Source: an uncultured Collinsella sp. (GTDB taxonomy: Bacteria > Actinomycetota > Coriobacteriia > Coriobacteriales > Coriobacteriaceae). Taken from it: a DNA stretch of 42,710 bases. The translations under genes and the position numbers were made by a program. Under the pieces are notes generated by a model. The model was not told the origin of the DNA, searched no databases, and saw only the letters and a list, made by a program, of their open reading frames with translations. Position 1 is the first letter of the stretch. Every line of letters begins with the position of its first letter. Positions 15,316 to 23,069 of the stretch are shown here, piece after piece. The stretch is from positions 1 to 42,710 of the forward strand of contig UQIB01000025.1 of NCBI GenBank assembly GCA_900541015.1. Reading direction: 5' to 3'.

Positions 15316-17757
15316 CTACCCCAGCGAGCGGTTGAGGGAGCCGAGCTCGTCGTTGCCCATGGTGCGCCACATTTGGAAGATGCAACCGCGTGCCAGGAAA
15401 AAGAAGCCGTTGTCGACCAGTTGCACAGCGGCATCTGCCAGCTGATTCGTCACGGCGGACACTGGCGGCAGCTCGAGTCCAGCCTTGCGGATGGTCTCGA
15501 CCGCTTCCTCGAACGTCGGAGGCTCGCTAACGCCCATCTCGTTCATAAGGCCCTGCATTTCTTCCAGCGCGCTGCTGCCCGACTCCTCGCCGCGCGGCAC
15601 CAGACGGTAACAAGCCAGCGCAAGGTCGAGCTGATCGCAATTCCAATAGGCAAACGCCAGGCGATAGAACAGGTAGCCGATTGCAGAGCGATCGCTGGCA
15701 ATACGTAGGCCGTGGCGCGCCACCTCGATAATCTCGTCAAAGCGCTCCAGACGCGCAAGAACGTTGATGAGCGCAAAGTGCGATTGCATGGACGAGCGCG
15801 CTAGATCGTAAAGATGGCGCACCTCGGGCAGCGCTCGTTCAAAGTCCTCTTGCTCGACGTAAAAGCTGCAGATCTCGTGCTGGGCAAAGTACAGCGCATC
15901 GGGCGCACGAAGGATTCGCACAGAGCGGTCTTCTTCCAACACCGGTAGCACCATGCGCACCAGCTGGTTATCGCAAAACTGCGTTTGAACCGGACCTGCC
16001 GCCAAAAGCTCGGCGACGGCGCACTTAGCCTCCAACTCCTCGACAAGACGGGAAAAGCCTTCAAAAGCACCTGTACGGTCGACTTTTGCCTGCTCGCGCA
16101 ATTCAACAACACGGGCCACGTATGGGTCGTCGTCCTCTTCCATGACCTCCAACTCGTCAGCCGTATCGGCAAGCAGCAAATCGCGCAGCGCCGGCGGAAG
16201 CGTGCGATGGTCATCACGCGGACGAGCATGAACCTCCGCAGGCTCAATCGTCTCCGGAGCGGTTGACTCATACGCCTCAAGCACACGCTTGCACGGCATA
16301 TCGTCCATGTCCATGCTCTCAAGATCCTTGGCAACAGGCACGCAATCGGCCAGATAGGCCGCGCGCCCAAAGAAATACGTTGCAACAACGCGCTCGCCCT
16401 GCTCACTGTCGGGAGCAGCAATCTGCACATAGCAGCGCGTGATGCAGGTGCCCGCGGCAAAACACGCTGCCGCAAGCGTGAGTGCCACACGCGCATCGTG
16501 TTCCGCGGCCCAGATCGCGCGCGCGTCCTCGTCCAGCTCGCGCCAGGCGTCATCTTGAGCGTCGTATTCACGTTGCGGCATGGCATCAACGACAGACTGC
16601 CCAAACCGAACGAGCATAATCCCCTCGGCAACGTTTACTCGATAGGTATAGTCGAGCCGCGTGACCACGTTGAGCGCCTCAACGATTCGCGCAAAACGGG
16701 TGCGCACGTCCCACTCGCCGCCCGGCTGGCAAGCCACCGTACCCGGTTTGCCCCACGGGTTATCGCTCGAGGCCGTATCGAGCAGTCGGGGAACATCGTT
16801 GGTCGTCTTGGCGATATGCCACGAATCAAAGAGTGCGCAGCCCTCAAGGCTCGGCGAGGATGCCGCAGGGACCAATCCGGCCCCGATGCGCTCAAGGATG
16901 CCGGAGAGGCGGTTGAGACGGCACTCGATGGCAAGCAGCATGTCAATCTCGTCCTGGTCCAGCAGACTACGATCACAATTGAGATAGAACAGCTTTGACC
17001 GGTCGATGCGAGCCAGACTCATTTCGGACTTGGCGGCAATGGTGCGCAGACGGGGCAAGTCGACCTCGCTCATAAGGGCGGCGGCATAGCGCTCGATACC
17101 GCTCGGATTCTCGGCATGGTCAACGCGGTAAAGCAGCGTCTCGATAGCATCGGGGAGCGGTGACGTGTTAAAGCCCAAAAACACCTCGACCGGCTCGGGC
17201 AACTTTACGAGCTTGATCTTGTCGACAACGTTTTGCATGTCCGCATCGAGACCGTCGACGCCCGCCGTGTTCGCAATAGCGCTTTCGGAGTTGGCAAATA
17301 TCACGTAGCGCAGGAACATCGACGCCATGAACTCGCCGTAAGGAAGGGAGCGGGCCGAATTCCATGTCTCGTGATCGGACTGCTCGCGCATGGGGCCTTC
17401 GGGAGAGCCGACGGTTCGCGCGCACGCGCGCATTGCACCGCTGGCTTCCCTTACCATAATCTCACCAATACTGGAATCCGACTCGTCAAGGACCAGTTCC
17501 ATGTCGGGATCGTTGGGCAGCGGAGCCTCGCTAACGGGGCGGTCTACCTTGTACACCTCACCCGAAACGCTCACGTAGCCCAAAAGCGACACATGACTTT
17601 TGCCAACAAATTCGACGACATAACAAGATTCATGCTGGTCCTCGCCAAAGAGTTTCCAGACCACGCCATATGAGCGTCCCGCAGGCTGCTCGGGCATCGC
17701 CGGAAAGCGCTTCTTGGGATCGAGAAACCTGAGCTTGTATGTCGGACGCTCTGCCAC
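15316..17757 (-). CDS. Uncharacterised 813-residue protein with TPR-like C-terminus
   Basis: A large soluble-looking protein with no signal peptide and no membrane segment; function not recognised. The N-terminal 120 residues (LRFLDPKKRF, then a beta-rich stretch with YVVEFVGKSHVSLLGYVSVSGEVYKV) may be a small domain of their own. The C-terminal third (about residues 610-770) reads as helical TPR-like repeats, for example YLFYRLAFAYWNCDQLDLALACYRLVPRG and RHLYDLARSSMQSHFALINVLARLERFDEIIEVARHG (split motifs), which implies a protein-binding role. An acidic linker (ELEVMEEDDDPY) lies near residue 560. The GTG at 17757 follows AGGGTGA. It lies alone between tRNA-Arg and tRNA-Ser, co-oriented with both. 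It is probably a lineage-restricted Coriobacteriia family. Confidence 0.85.
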   Translation of the reverse strand: MAERPTYKLRFLDPKKRFPAMPEQPAGRSYGVVWKLFGEDQHESCYVVEFVGKSHVSLLGYVSVSGEVYKVDRPVSEAPLPNDPDMELVLDESDSSIGEIMVREASGAMRACARTVGSPEGPMREQSDHETWNSARSLPYGEFMASMFLRYVIFANSESAIANTAGVDGLDADMQNVVDKIKLVKLPEPVEVFLGFNTSPLPDAIETLLYRVDHAENPSGIERYAAALMSEVDLPRLRTIAAKSEMSLARIDRSKLFYLNCDRSLLDQDEIDMLLAIECRLNRLSGILERIGAGLVPAASSPSLEGCALFDSWHIAKTTNDVPRLLDTASSDNPWGKPGTVACQPGGEWDVRTRFARIVEALNVVTRLDYTYRVNVAEGIMLVRFGQSVVDAMPQREYDAQDDAWRELDEDARAIWAAEHDARVALTLAAACFAAGTCITRCYVQIAAPDSEQGERVVATYFFGRAAYLADCVPVAKDLESMDMDDMPCKRVLEAYESTAPETIEPAEVHARPRDDHRTLPPALRDLLLADTADELEVMEEDDDPYVARVVELREQAKVDRTGAFEGFSRLVEELEAKCAVAELLAAGPVQTQFCDNQLVRMVLPVLEEDRSVRILRAPDALYFAQHEICSFYVEQEDFERALPEVRHLYDLARSSMQSHFALINVLARLERFDEIIEVARHGLRIASDRSAIGYLFYRLAFAYWNCDQLDLALACYRLVPRGEESGSSALEEMQGLMNEMGVSEPPTFEEAVETIRKAGLELPPVSAVTNQLADAAVQLVDNGFFFLARGCIFQMWRTMGNDELGSLNRSLG

Positions 17758-17902
17758 GAAGTATCACCCTGATCGGTCGCTTGAAGAAGGAGTGGTCACG
17801 GATGGGCCGCGACACCTACTCGAAATCTTACACGAGTCGACAGGAAATAGTCTGCTTTACGCTCGTGCCTCGACCGAGGCTCGAATCCATGCAGCGGCGG
17901 CA

Positions 17903-17931
17903 TAAAAGAAAAGCCCCCGTTACCGGAGGCT
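17903..17931 (-). terminator. Terminator of tRNA-Arg
   Basis: On the minus strand AGCCTCCG, GTAA and CGGGGGCT form an 8-bp stem (one wobble), followed by TTTTCTTTT, about 12 nt after the tRNA 3' end. Confidence 0.75.
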
Positions 17932-17942
17932 TCAAGTTCAAT

Positions 17943-18019
17943 TGGTGCGGCGTATAGGATTCGAACCTATGACGTTCTGATTCGTAGTCAGACCCTCTAT
18001 CCAGCTGAGGTAACGCCGC
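17943..18019 (-). tRNA. tRNA-Arg (anticodon ACG)
   Basis: A 77-nt tRNA with encoded CCA. The acceptor is GCGGCGT/ACGCCGC, the D-loop CAGCTGGATAGAGG, the anticodon loop CTACGAA (ACG, whose A34 is normally deaminated to inosine to read CGU/CGC/CGA), and the T-loop TTCGAAT. Confidence 0.97.
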
Positions 18020-18096
18020 AGCGCAAGACATATAAAACCACTTTAGCTTATTGGAGTCAAGCACAATCTCAAACTTTTTTGTGGAACGCAGTTTTG

Positions 18097-18474
18097 TCAT
18101 GCTGCTCCGCATATACCGCTGTTCCCCGTACGATCGATTGGCTTTTCGATCACGTCGAACTTGGCATCAAGTTCCCTCAGGAGCGATCTCACCCGCTGGG
18201 CACAATCATAATCGGCAAACGAGATGCTCAGCATGCGCGCGACCTGGTTGGAAGTCCCAACTCCATAGAAGTGCTCCAGCGCCACAAGTCCCTCGTGCGT
18301 CACAAAGGTCTCGACCACATGCGGCGACTCCTCAAAGCACCATTGTGTCAACGGACCCTCACTCGTCTGCCGAACCACCAGGCCGCCCATGCCAGACGGC
18401 TCACACGTTACAAGCAGGTACTCCCCGCCCTCGTCGCTCTCAAACAAAACCACCCGATCATCAAACAGCTCCAT
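18097..18474 (-). CDS. Uncharacterised 125-residue protein, possibly SOS-controlled
   Basis: A 125-residue soluble protein with no recognised family. It begins MELFDDRVVLFESDEGGEYLLV and is beta-rich and acidic in its first half; the C-terminal half is helical (SISFADYDCAQRVRSLLRELDAKFDVIEKP). The start is well supported by AAAGGGGA 5 nt upstream of the ATG. It stands alone between serS and tRNA-Arg. A palindrome matching the Gram-positive LexA box lies 60 bp upstream, so it may be induced by DNA damage. No nuclease, polymerase or methylase motif is visible. Confidence 0.85.
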   Translation of the reverse strand: MELFDDRVVLFESDEGGEYLLVTCEPSGMGGLVVRQTSEGPLTQWCFEESPHVVETFVTHEGLVALEHFYGVGTSNQVARMLSISFADYDCAQRVRSLLRELDAKFDVIEKPIDRTGNSGICGAA

Positions 18475-18533
18475 CGCGTCCCCTTTCTCTCGCTCTTATT
18501 TAGCAAAAGCATAGCAGGTAGATGGCTGTATAC

Positions 18534-18547
18534 AGAACAGTTGTTCG
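18534..18547 (-). promoter_or_regulatory. LexA-type SOS box
   Basis: The core GAAC-N4-GTTC (18535-18546), read on the minus strand as CGAACAACTGTTCT, matches the CGAAC-N4-GTTCG consensus of Gram-positive and actinobacterial LexA with one flank mismatch. It overlaps the -35 zone of an extended -10-like TGCTATGCT about 24 bp nearer the 125-residue gene. Confidence 0.6.
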
Positions 18548-18600
18548 TGTGTTTTCTATTGAGCTGTCCGCACGGCATGGTATGGACCTGCGTACGAAAT

Positions 18601-18624
18601 AGGGCGCCCCCGAAGGAGCGCCCT
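18601..18624 (-). terminator. Terminator-like hairpin behind serS
   Basis: On the minus strand AGGGCGCTCC, TTCG and GGGGCGCCCT form a stable 10-bp stem with a UUCG tetraloop, about 23 nt after the serS stop. The following T-run is weak (ATTTCG). Confidence 0.6.
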
Positions 18625-18647
18625 TGCATATCCCCTATGCAGCCAAG

Positions 18648-19931
18648 TTACGCGACCGGCTCAATCTTCTCGAGGCCGCCCATGTAAGGACGCAGAACCT
18701 CGGGAATCGTGATGGTGCCGTCGGCGTTCTGGTAGTTCTCCAGAATGGCGGCCATGGTGCGGCCGGCCGGCAGGCCGGAACCGTTGAGAGTGTGCAGGTA
18801 GCGCGAACCCTTGAAGTTCTCGGGGTCGCGATACTTGATGTTGGCGCGGCGAGCCTGGAAGTCACCGCAGTTGGAGCAGGAGCTGATCTCCTTGTAGGCG
18901 TTGTAGCTCGGCAGCCAGACCTCGATGTCGTAGGTCTGACGGGCAGAGAAGCCCAAGTCGCCGGTGCACAGGCTAATCACGCGATACGGAAGGCCCAGCT
19001 GCTGCAGCAGGTACTCGGCCTCGGCGGTCATGCTCTCGAGCTCCTCGTCGGACTCCTCCGGCTTAGCGAACTTGACCATCTCGACCTTGTCGAACTCGTG
19101 CTGGCGGATGATGCCGCGGGTGTCGCGACCGGCGGAACCGGCCTCCTCGCGGAAGCAGGGGGTGAAGGCGGTGTAGCGGCGCGGCAGGGTGTCGGCGTCG
19201 AGGACCTCGCCGGCGTGCAGGTTGGTGAGCACGACCTCGGCGGTGGGAATCAGGAAGTTGTCGCCCGAGACGTGGTAGGCGTCGTCCTCGAACTTGGGCA
19301 GCTGACCCGTGCCAAACATGGTCTGACGCTTGACGACGATGGGCGGCCACCACTCCTTAAAACCACGGCTGGTGTGCGTATCGAGGAAGAAGTTGATGAG
19401 GGCACGCTCCAGGCGGGCACCGGCGCCACCGAGAACGGTGAAACGGCTGCCGGAGAGCTTGTTGCCGCGCTCGAAGTCAAGAATGTCGAGATCGGTGCCC
19501 AGATCCCAGTGCGGCTTAAAGTCGAAGTCGAACTCGCGCGGGGTGCCCCAGCGGCGACGCTCGACGTTCTCGTCCTCGTCCTTGCCGTACGGCGTGGCCT
19601 CGCAAGGAATGTTGGGCAGGTGAGCCATGAAGTCGTACTGCTCCTGCTCGAGAGCGGTGCGGCGCTCGGCCAGACCGTCAATCTTCTCGTTGACGGCGCG
19701 CACGGCCTCCTTGGCGGCCTCGGCCTCCTCCTTCTTGCCCTCCTTCATCAGGGCGCCGATCTTCTTGGACTCGGCATTGCGCGTAGCCTGGAGCTCCTCG
19801 ACCTCGGTGATGACGGCACGGCGCTCGTCGTCGAGCTCAAAGAACTTCTCGCGATCCCAAGACGTCTGGCGGTTAGCCATGGCGACATCGATGGCATCGG
19901 GGTTCTCGCGAACAAACTTGATATCAAGCAT
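18648..19931 (-). CDS. serS: Seryl-tRNA synthetase
   Basis: A 427-residue class II synthetase that charges tRNA-Ser, including the tRNA-Ser encoded 3.4 kb away. The N-terminal long coiled-coil arm that contacts the tRNA variable arm spans about residues 28-100 (rich in Glu, Lys and Arg, as in KEGKKEEAEAAKEAVRA). Motif 2 includes FRxEAGS (TPCFREEAGSAGRDTRG) and motif 3 ends NGSGLPAGRTMAAILENYQN. The length is normal for the family. The ATG at 19931 is chosen because GGAGG lies 6 nt upstream; an upstream in-frame start lacks support. No T-box leader is visible in the short upstream gap. Confidence 0.98.
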   Translation of the reverse strand: MLDIKFVRENPDAIDVAMANRQTSWDREKFFELDDERRAVITEVEELQATRNAESKKIGALMKEGKKEEAEAAKEAVRAVNEKIDGLAERRTALEQEQYDFMAHLPNIPCEATPYGKDEDENVERRRWGTPREFDFDFKPHWDLGTDLDILDFERGNKLSGSRFTVLGGAGARLERALINFFLDTHTSRGFKEWWPPIVVKRQTMFGTGQLPKFEDDAYHVSGDNFLIPTAEVVLTNLHAGEVLDADTLPRRYTAFTPCFREEAGSAGRDTRGIIRQHEFDKVEMVKFAKPEESDEELESMTAEAEYLLQQLGLPYRVISLCTGDLGFSARQTYDIEVWLPSYNAYKEISSCSNCGDFQARRANIKYRDPENFKGSRYLHTLNGSGLPAGRTMAAILENYQNADGTITIPEVLRPYMGGLEKIEPVA

Positions 19932-19987
19932 TAGATCCTCCGGCGATATACATTCCATTTAGGTTGCAACCTTGTACATGTATGGGC

Positions 19988-19999
19988 AAGTATATACTT
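19988..19999. promoter_or_regulatory. Palindromic -10 region shared by serS and the small membrane gene
   Basis: AAGTATATACTT is a perfect palindrome containing TATACT on both strands, in the 111-bp divergent gap. On the minus strand TTGGGT lies 18 bp upstream of TATACT (serS). On the plus strand TTGTAC lies 15 bp upstream (small gene). Confidence 0.4.
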
Positions 20000-20042
20000 A
20001 TGAGCGTTTACGACCCAACTCAACTACGCAAGAAGGCACCCA

Positions 20043-20216
20043 ATGGACGCAGTTTTTTCCTTTTTGTTTGGCACCCGCACCGGTTTTGCCATCCTTTTCG
20101 CCGGCGGCATCCTGTTATTTGCGATTCTTGCCTTTGTAATGGAGAAACGCACCCATAAGATGTACGTCGACCGCGGACCCAAGTCCGAGGATGAGGAAGA
20201 CAGCTTCTGGGACTAA
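20043..20216 (+). CDS. Small single-span membrane protein, 57 residues
   Basis: A 57-residue protein beginning MDAVFSFLFGTRTGF. One hydrophobic segment (about residues 14-33, AILFAGGILLFAILAFV) is followed by a charged tail (MEKRTHKMYVDRGPKSEDEEDSFWD). AGAAGG stands 6 nt before the ATG and the stop is followed at once by a palindromic terminator region. I believe small proteins of this type recur in Coriobacteriia, but no function is known to me. It is divergent from serS and convergent with proC. Confidence 0.75.
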   Translation: MDAVFSFLFGTRTGFAILFAGGILLFAILAFVMEKRTHKMYVDRGPKSEDEEDSFWD

Positions 20217-20370
20217 CCTGCCAAAAAGGGACAGGTTTATTTTGGTCGGTTTTATCTGGGCAAATGCAAGCGCCCCGCAACTGGAATTGAGCCAGTTGCG
20301 GGGCGCTTTTCGCTAAAAGGACAAAACCGCAGAAAAACCTGCCAAAATAAACCTGTCCCTAAATGGCAGG
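20217..20370. repeat. Nested 154-bp palindrome filling the convergent gap
   Basis: Outer arms of 37 nt (20217-20253 and 20334-20370) are inverted repeats: CCTGCC / GGCAGG ends, a 4-nt unpaired stretch, then 27 nt with two mismatches. They enclose a perfect 17-bp terminator stem at 20268-20308. The left arm starts directly after the small-gene stop and the right arm ends 2 nt before the proC stop codon. Confidence 0.8.
20268..20308. terminator. Bidirectional terminator between the small gene and proC
   Basis: A perfect 17-bp stem (AAGCGCCCCGCAACTGG and its complement) with a 7-nt loop lies between convergent genes. On the plus strand it runs into TTTTCGCT. The minus side has a weaker T-rich tail. 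Confidence 0.75.
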
Positions 20371-20372
20371 TT

Positions 20373-21143
20373 TTACTGGAGAGTTGCGTCGATTGCCTTG
20401 ACCAGGGCGCTGCGCATGCCGGCGTCCTCGAGCGCAACGACGCCCTTGATGGTGGCGCCACCGGGCGAGCATACGGCATCCTTCATCGCCGCAGGATGCT
20501 GGCCAGTTGCAAGCTGCAGCTTTGCCGTACCCAGCACCATCTGGCTCACAATGCGATAGGCATCGGCACGCGGAATACCGTGCTTGACCGCCGCATCGCC
20601 CAGAGCCTCGATTGCCATGGCGACAAATGCCGGAGCGCAACCACCCACCGTGCCGCCCACAAACAGCAGGCTCGTATCGAGCTCGACCACCGCACCGAGC
20701 TTGCCAAGCAGATCAAGCACCACTGCGCACTGCTCATCACTAAGCGTGGAAGCCTTCTCGCAAGCGATGACGCCCTCGCCCACCGAAACCGGTGTGTTGG
20801 GCACCGTCGAGATATGCGCGACGCCCGGCAGGACCTGCTCCCACTTGGCACTGTCCCAGGTCCAGGCAACCGACAGAACGACCTTTTTGGCAAGAGCATC
20901 CTTGAGCGGGGCGAATATCTTCTCGATCATATACGGTTTGACCGCAGCGACCACGATATCGGATGCGGCGACAACCTCGGCGGCATCGTGGCAGGCGACC
21001 ATGCCGCGCGCCTCGCAGCGCTCAACCAGTGCGTCGTAGCGACCCGCGCAGGCGCACATGTCGCTCGCAGCTACACCGGCAGCGATCCAGCCATCGGCCA
21101 TAGCGCTCGCCATATTGCCAAAACCGACAAATCCAATCTTCAT
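20373..21143 (-). CDS. proC: Pyrroline-5-carboxylate reductase
   Basis: A 256-residue NAD(P)H-dependent reductase that makes L-proline from pyrroline-5-carboxylate in the cytosol. The N-terminal Rossmann motif is IGFVGFGNMASAM (residues 3-15, GxGxM variant). The family signature is seen at the C-terminal end in KDAVCSPGGATIKGVVALE, containing the conserved SPGG(A/T)T substrate-binding loop. It is slightly shorter than the usual 265-275 residues. AAAGGA lies 10 nt before the ATG. It is the last gene of a run SPFH-rlmH-proC, although a 73-nt gap before it leaves room for a separate promoter. Confidence 0.96.
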   Translation of the reverse strand: MKIGFVGFGNMASAMADGWIAAGVAASDMCACAGRYDALVERCEARGMVACHDAAEVVAASDIVVAAVKPYMIEKIFAPLKDALAKKVVLSVAWTWDSAKWEQVLPGVAHISTVPNTPVSVGEGVIACEKASTLSDEQCAVVLDLLGKLGAVVELDTSLLFVGGTVGGCAPAFVAMAIEALGDAAVKHGIPRADAYRIVSQMVLGTAKLQLATGQHPAAMKDAVCSPGGATIKGVVALEDAGMRSALVKAIDATLQ

Positions 21144-21216
21144 ATCTCATAGTCCTTTCAGACACATTCCTCAAAACGAAAGGTATTGTCCCACGCCATT
21201 GTTTCGTATTGCCGAC

Positions 21217-21687
21217 CTATTTGTGATACGGCTCGCCACGGCTGATCTTGCAGGCACGGTAAATCTGCTCTAGCAGCACCACACGCGCCAGGTTATGCGG
21301 CAAGGTAATGCGTCCAAAGCTGAGCATCTCGTCGGCGCGGGCGCGCACGTCATCGCTCACGCCGTCCGATCCGCCAATCACAAAGGCGATGTCGCTGCTG
21401 CCTCGCAGCATAAGATCGTCGAGCCTCGCCGAAAACTCCTCGCTCGAGCGCTCTTTGCCCTCAATGGCCAGCAGGATCACATGCGCTCGAGACGGCAAGG
21501 CAGCAAGAATCGCCGCCCCCTCCTTGTCGCGCGCGGCATCCACGCCGCCCACCTTAGCCGGGTCGATATCGGCCACCTCGCGGATATCAACCTTGGCATA
21601 GGCGCCCAGACGCTTGGTGTACTCAGCGCACGCGTCCTTCCAAAAGCGCTCCTTGAGCTTACCGACGCAAACGACGGTGTATTTCAC
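21217..21687 (-). CDS. rlmH: 23S rRNA (pseudouridine-1915-N3)-methyltransferase RlmH
   Basis: A 156-residue SPOUT-class methyltransferase that methylates pseudouridine 1915 in helix 69 of 23S rRNA, using S-adenosylmethionine, after subunit joining. The trefoil-knot motifs are visible: VILLAIEGKERSSEEF, FVIGGSDGVSDDVRARAD and the C-terminal LLEQIYRACKISRGEPYHK, which is nearly invariant in the family. The length is typical. The start is GTG, 6 nt after the SPFH gene stop, with GGAG overlapping that stop, so the genes are coupled. Confidence 0.97.
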   Translation of the reverse strand: MKYTVVCVGKLKERFWKDACAEYTKRLGAYAKVDIREVADIDPAKVGGVDAARDKEGAAILAALPSRAHVILLAIEGKERSSEEFSARLDDLMLRGSSDIAFVIGGSDGVSDDVRARADEMLSFGRITLPHNLARVVLLEQIYRACKISRGEPYHK

Positions 21688-21693
21688 GCGCGT

Positions 21694-22632
21694 CTACTCC
21701 TTCGAATCGTTTTGAACTTTGCCGGCGGTCAGCATCTGTTCGAACATCGAGGCCGACTGCGAGAAGTCGCTCGGCAGCACGACCGTCGAGGTTTTACCCG
21801 TGCGAGCAAACTCCGTCATCATCTCGGACCACTGCGTAAACATGAACAGTTGGTTGGCCTCGTCATTGCCGACACCCGTCTCCTGGATGATCTCGAGCGA
21901 ATCTTTGATACCCAGCGCGATGGCCTTGCGCTGGTTGGCGATGCCCTCGCCCGCCTTTTCCATAGCCTCAGCCTCGGCGGTCGCCTCGGTGACGCGCTTG
22001 ATGCGGTCTGCCTCAGCGAGCTCCTGTGCCGCAGCGCGCTTGCGCTGGGCGGCGTTGATGTCGTTCATGGAGTTCTCGACCTCGGTCGGCAGTGCGATTT
22101 TGGTGATGAGCGTCGACACGAGGGTGAAGCCGTAGGCGGCCATCTGCTCGGAAACGGTAGCGTTGACATCCTTGGCGATGTCATCCTTCTTGGCAAAGAC
22201 CTCATCGAGTGTGTAGACGGGAATCGAAGAGCGCAGGGCGTCGGTGATGAAGTCACGCATCTGGTCGACGGGCTCCTGCAGCATGTAGTAGCTCTTGTAG
22301 ATACCCGAATCTGCCGGGCCGGCGCCCATGTCATAGCTCACGTGGTACTGAGCAGAGACCTCAAGGCCGATGGTCACGTTGTCCTGGGTCTTAACGTCGA
22401 TGCCAAAACCGTTTTTCATGGTGCGCAGACTCACCGTGGCAGCCTTGCGGTCGATCACGGGCACCTTCATGTGGAAGCCCGCGTTGACGATGCGGTTAAA
22501 CTTGCCCAGACGCTCGATGATCACGGCATGCTGTTGTTCAACGACATAGCAGGCGTTGGGAAGCAGCAGCAACAAAATGATGATGGGAATCAAAAGGCTC
22601 GTAAGGGCGGCAATGATACCGGACAACAGCAT
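21694..22632 (-). CDS. SPFH/band 7 (stomatin-like) membrane protein
   Basis: A 312-residue protein of the SPFH family (QmcA/stomatin type). A single N-terminal membrane segment (about residues 4-24) precedes the SPFH domain (VVEQQHAVIIERLGKFNRIVNAGFH, then RTMKNGFGIDVKTQDNVTI). A long charged coiled coil follows (INAAQRKRAAAQELAEADRIKRVTEATAEAEAMEKAGEG), then a C-terminal oligomerisation tail. Such proteins form large ring or cage assemblies in the membrane and act as microdomain scaffolds or protease regulators. The partner protein often encoded next to QmcA (NfeD type) is not present here. The ATG at 22632 follows GAGGAG by 7 nt. Confidence 0.93.
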   Translation of the reverse strand: MLLSGIIAALTSLLIPIIILLLLLPNACYVVEQQHAVIIERLGKFNRIVNAGFHMKVPVIDRKAATVSLRTMKNGFGIDVKTQDNVTIGLEVSAQYHVSYDMGAGPADSGIYKSYYMLQEPVDQMRDFITDALRSSIPVYTLDEVFAKKDDIAKDVNATVSEQMAAYGFTLVSTLITKIALPTEVENSMNDINAAQRKRAAAQELAEADRIKRVTEATAEAEAMEKAGEGIANQRKAIALGIKDSLEIIQETGVGNDEANQLFMFTQWSEMMTEFARTGKTSTVVLPSDFSQSASMFEQMLTAGKVQNDSKE

Positions 22633-22703
22633 GGTCTCTCCTCTGATAGGCACACGTTGGCACTAGGATACCCGCACGAAGCAGCAACGTGACATCAACA
22701 AGA

Positions 22704-22957
22704 GGCCCATAACAAAAAAGCTCCCATCGCTGGGAGCTCTTCCATTTAATGGTGCGGGCGAAAGGACGTCCGCGTATCCGCTTCGCGGATCCGCACCGGC
22801 TTCGGCCGCCTGCCGGCGTCCTCGCCAGCTCGCTAAAAACGCTCCGCGTTTTCTTTACGCTCGCTCCTTCGCAGGTTCAAGTCCCTGCGATGGGCCCATA
22901 ACAAAAAAAGCTCCCATCGCTGGGAGCTCTTTCATTTAATGGTGCGGGCGAAAGGAC
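22704..22957. repeat. Duplicated 3' end and terminator of tRNA-Leu with GC-rich insert
   Basis: Two direct repeats, 22704-22767 (64 nt) and 22893-22957 (65 nt), differ by one inserted A and one substitution. Each holds the terminator plus the last ~18 nt and CCA of tRNA-Leu; the right copy is the real tRNA end. The 125-nt insert contains small hairpins (ATCCGC-TTC-GCGGAT at 22776-22790; AAAACGC-TCC-GCGTTTT at 22836-22852). It also has a plus-strand T-arm-like GCAGG-TTCAAGT-CCCTGC (22871-22888). No gene is seen in this stretch. Confidence 0.75.
22901..22928 (-). terminator. Terminator of tRNA-Leu
   Basis: On the minus strand AGCTCCCA, GCGA and TGGGAGCT form a perfect 8-bp stem, followed by seven Ts, 11 nt after the tRNA. 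An identical second hairpin stands at 22712-22738 in the duplicated segment. Confidence 0.85.
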
Positions 22958-23026
22958 TTGAACCTTCATGGGGTTGCCCCCATACGGACCTGAACCGTAC
23001 GCGTCTGCCAATTCCGCCACGCCCGC
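22940..23026 (-). tRNA. tRNA-Leu (anticodon CAG)
   Basis: An 87-nt class II tRNA with encoded CCA. The acceptor is GCGGGCG/CGCCCGC, the anticodon loop TTCAGGT (CAG, reads CUG), the variable arm TGGGG-GCAA-CCCCA, and the T-loop TTCAAGT. The discriminator base is A, as expected for leucine. Confidence 0.97.
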
Positions 23027-23069
23027 GTGCAGGAATTAGAATAACGGAGCGCCACCACGAACGCAAGAA

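Noticed and set aside
17860..17902. A third tRNA T-arm relic behind tRNA-Arg (GGCTCGAATCC)
   Set aside because: The T-loop-like string is present but its flanks do not pair as a T-stem and similarity to tRNA-Arg is weak, so I do not count it.
19932..20042. T-box leader for serS
   Set aside because: The upstream gap is only 111 bp and shared with a divergent gene; no T-box core or antiterminator is seen. The metG leader is also too short.
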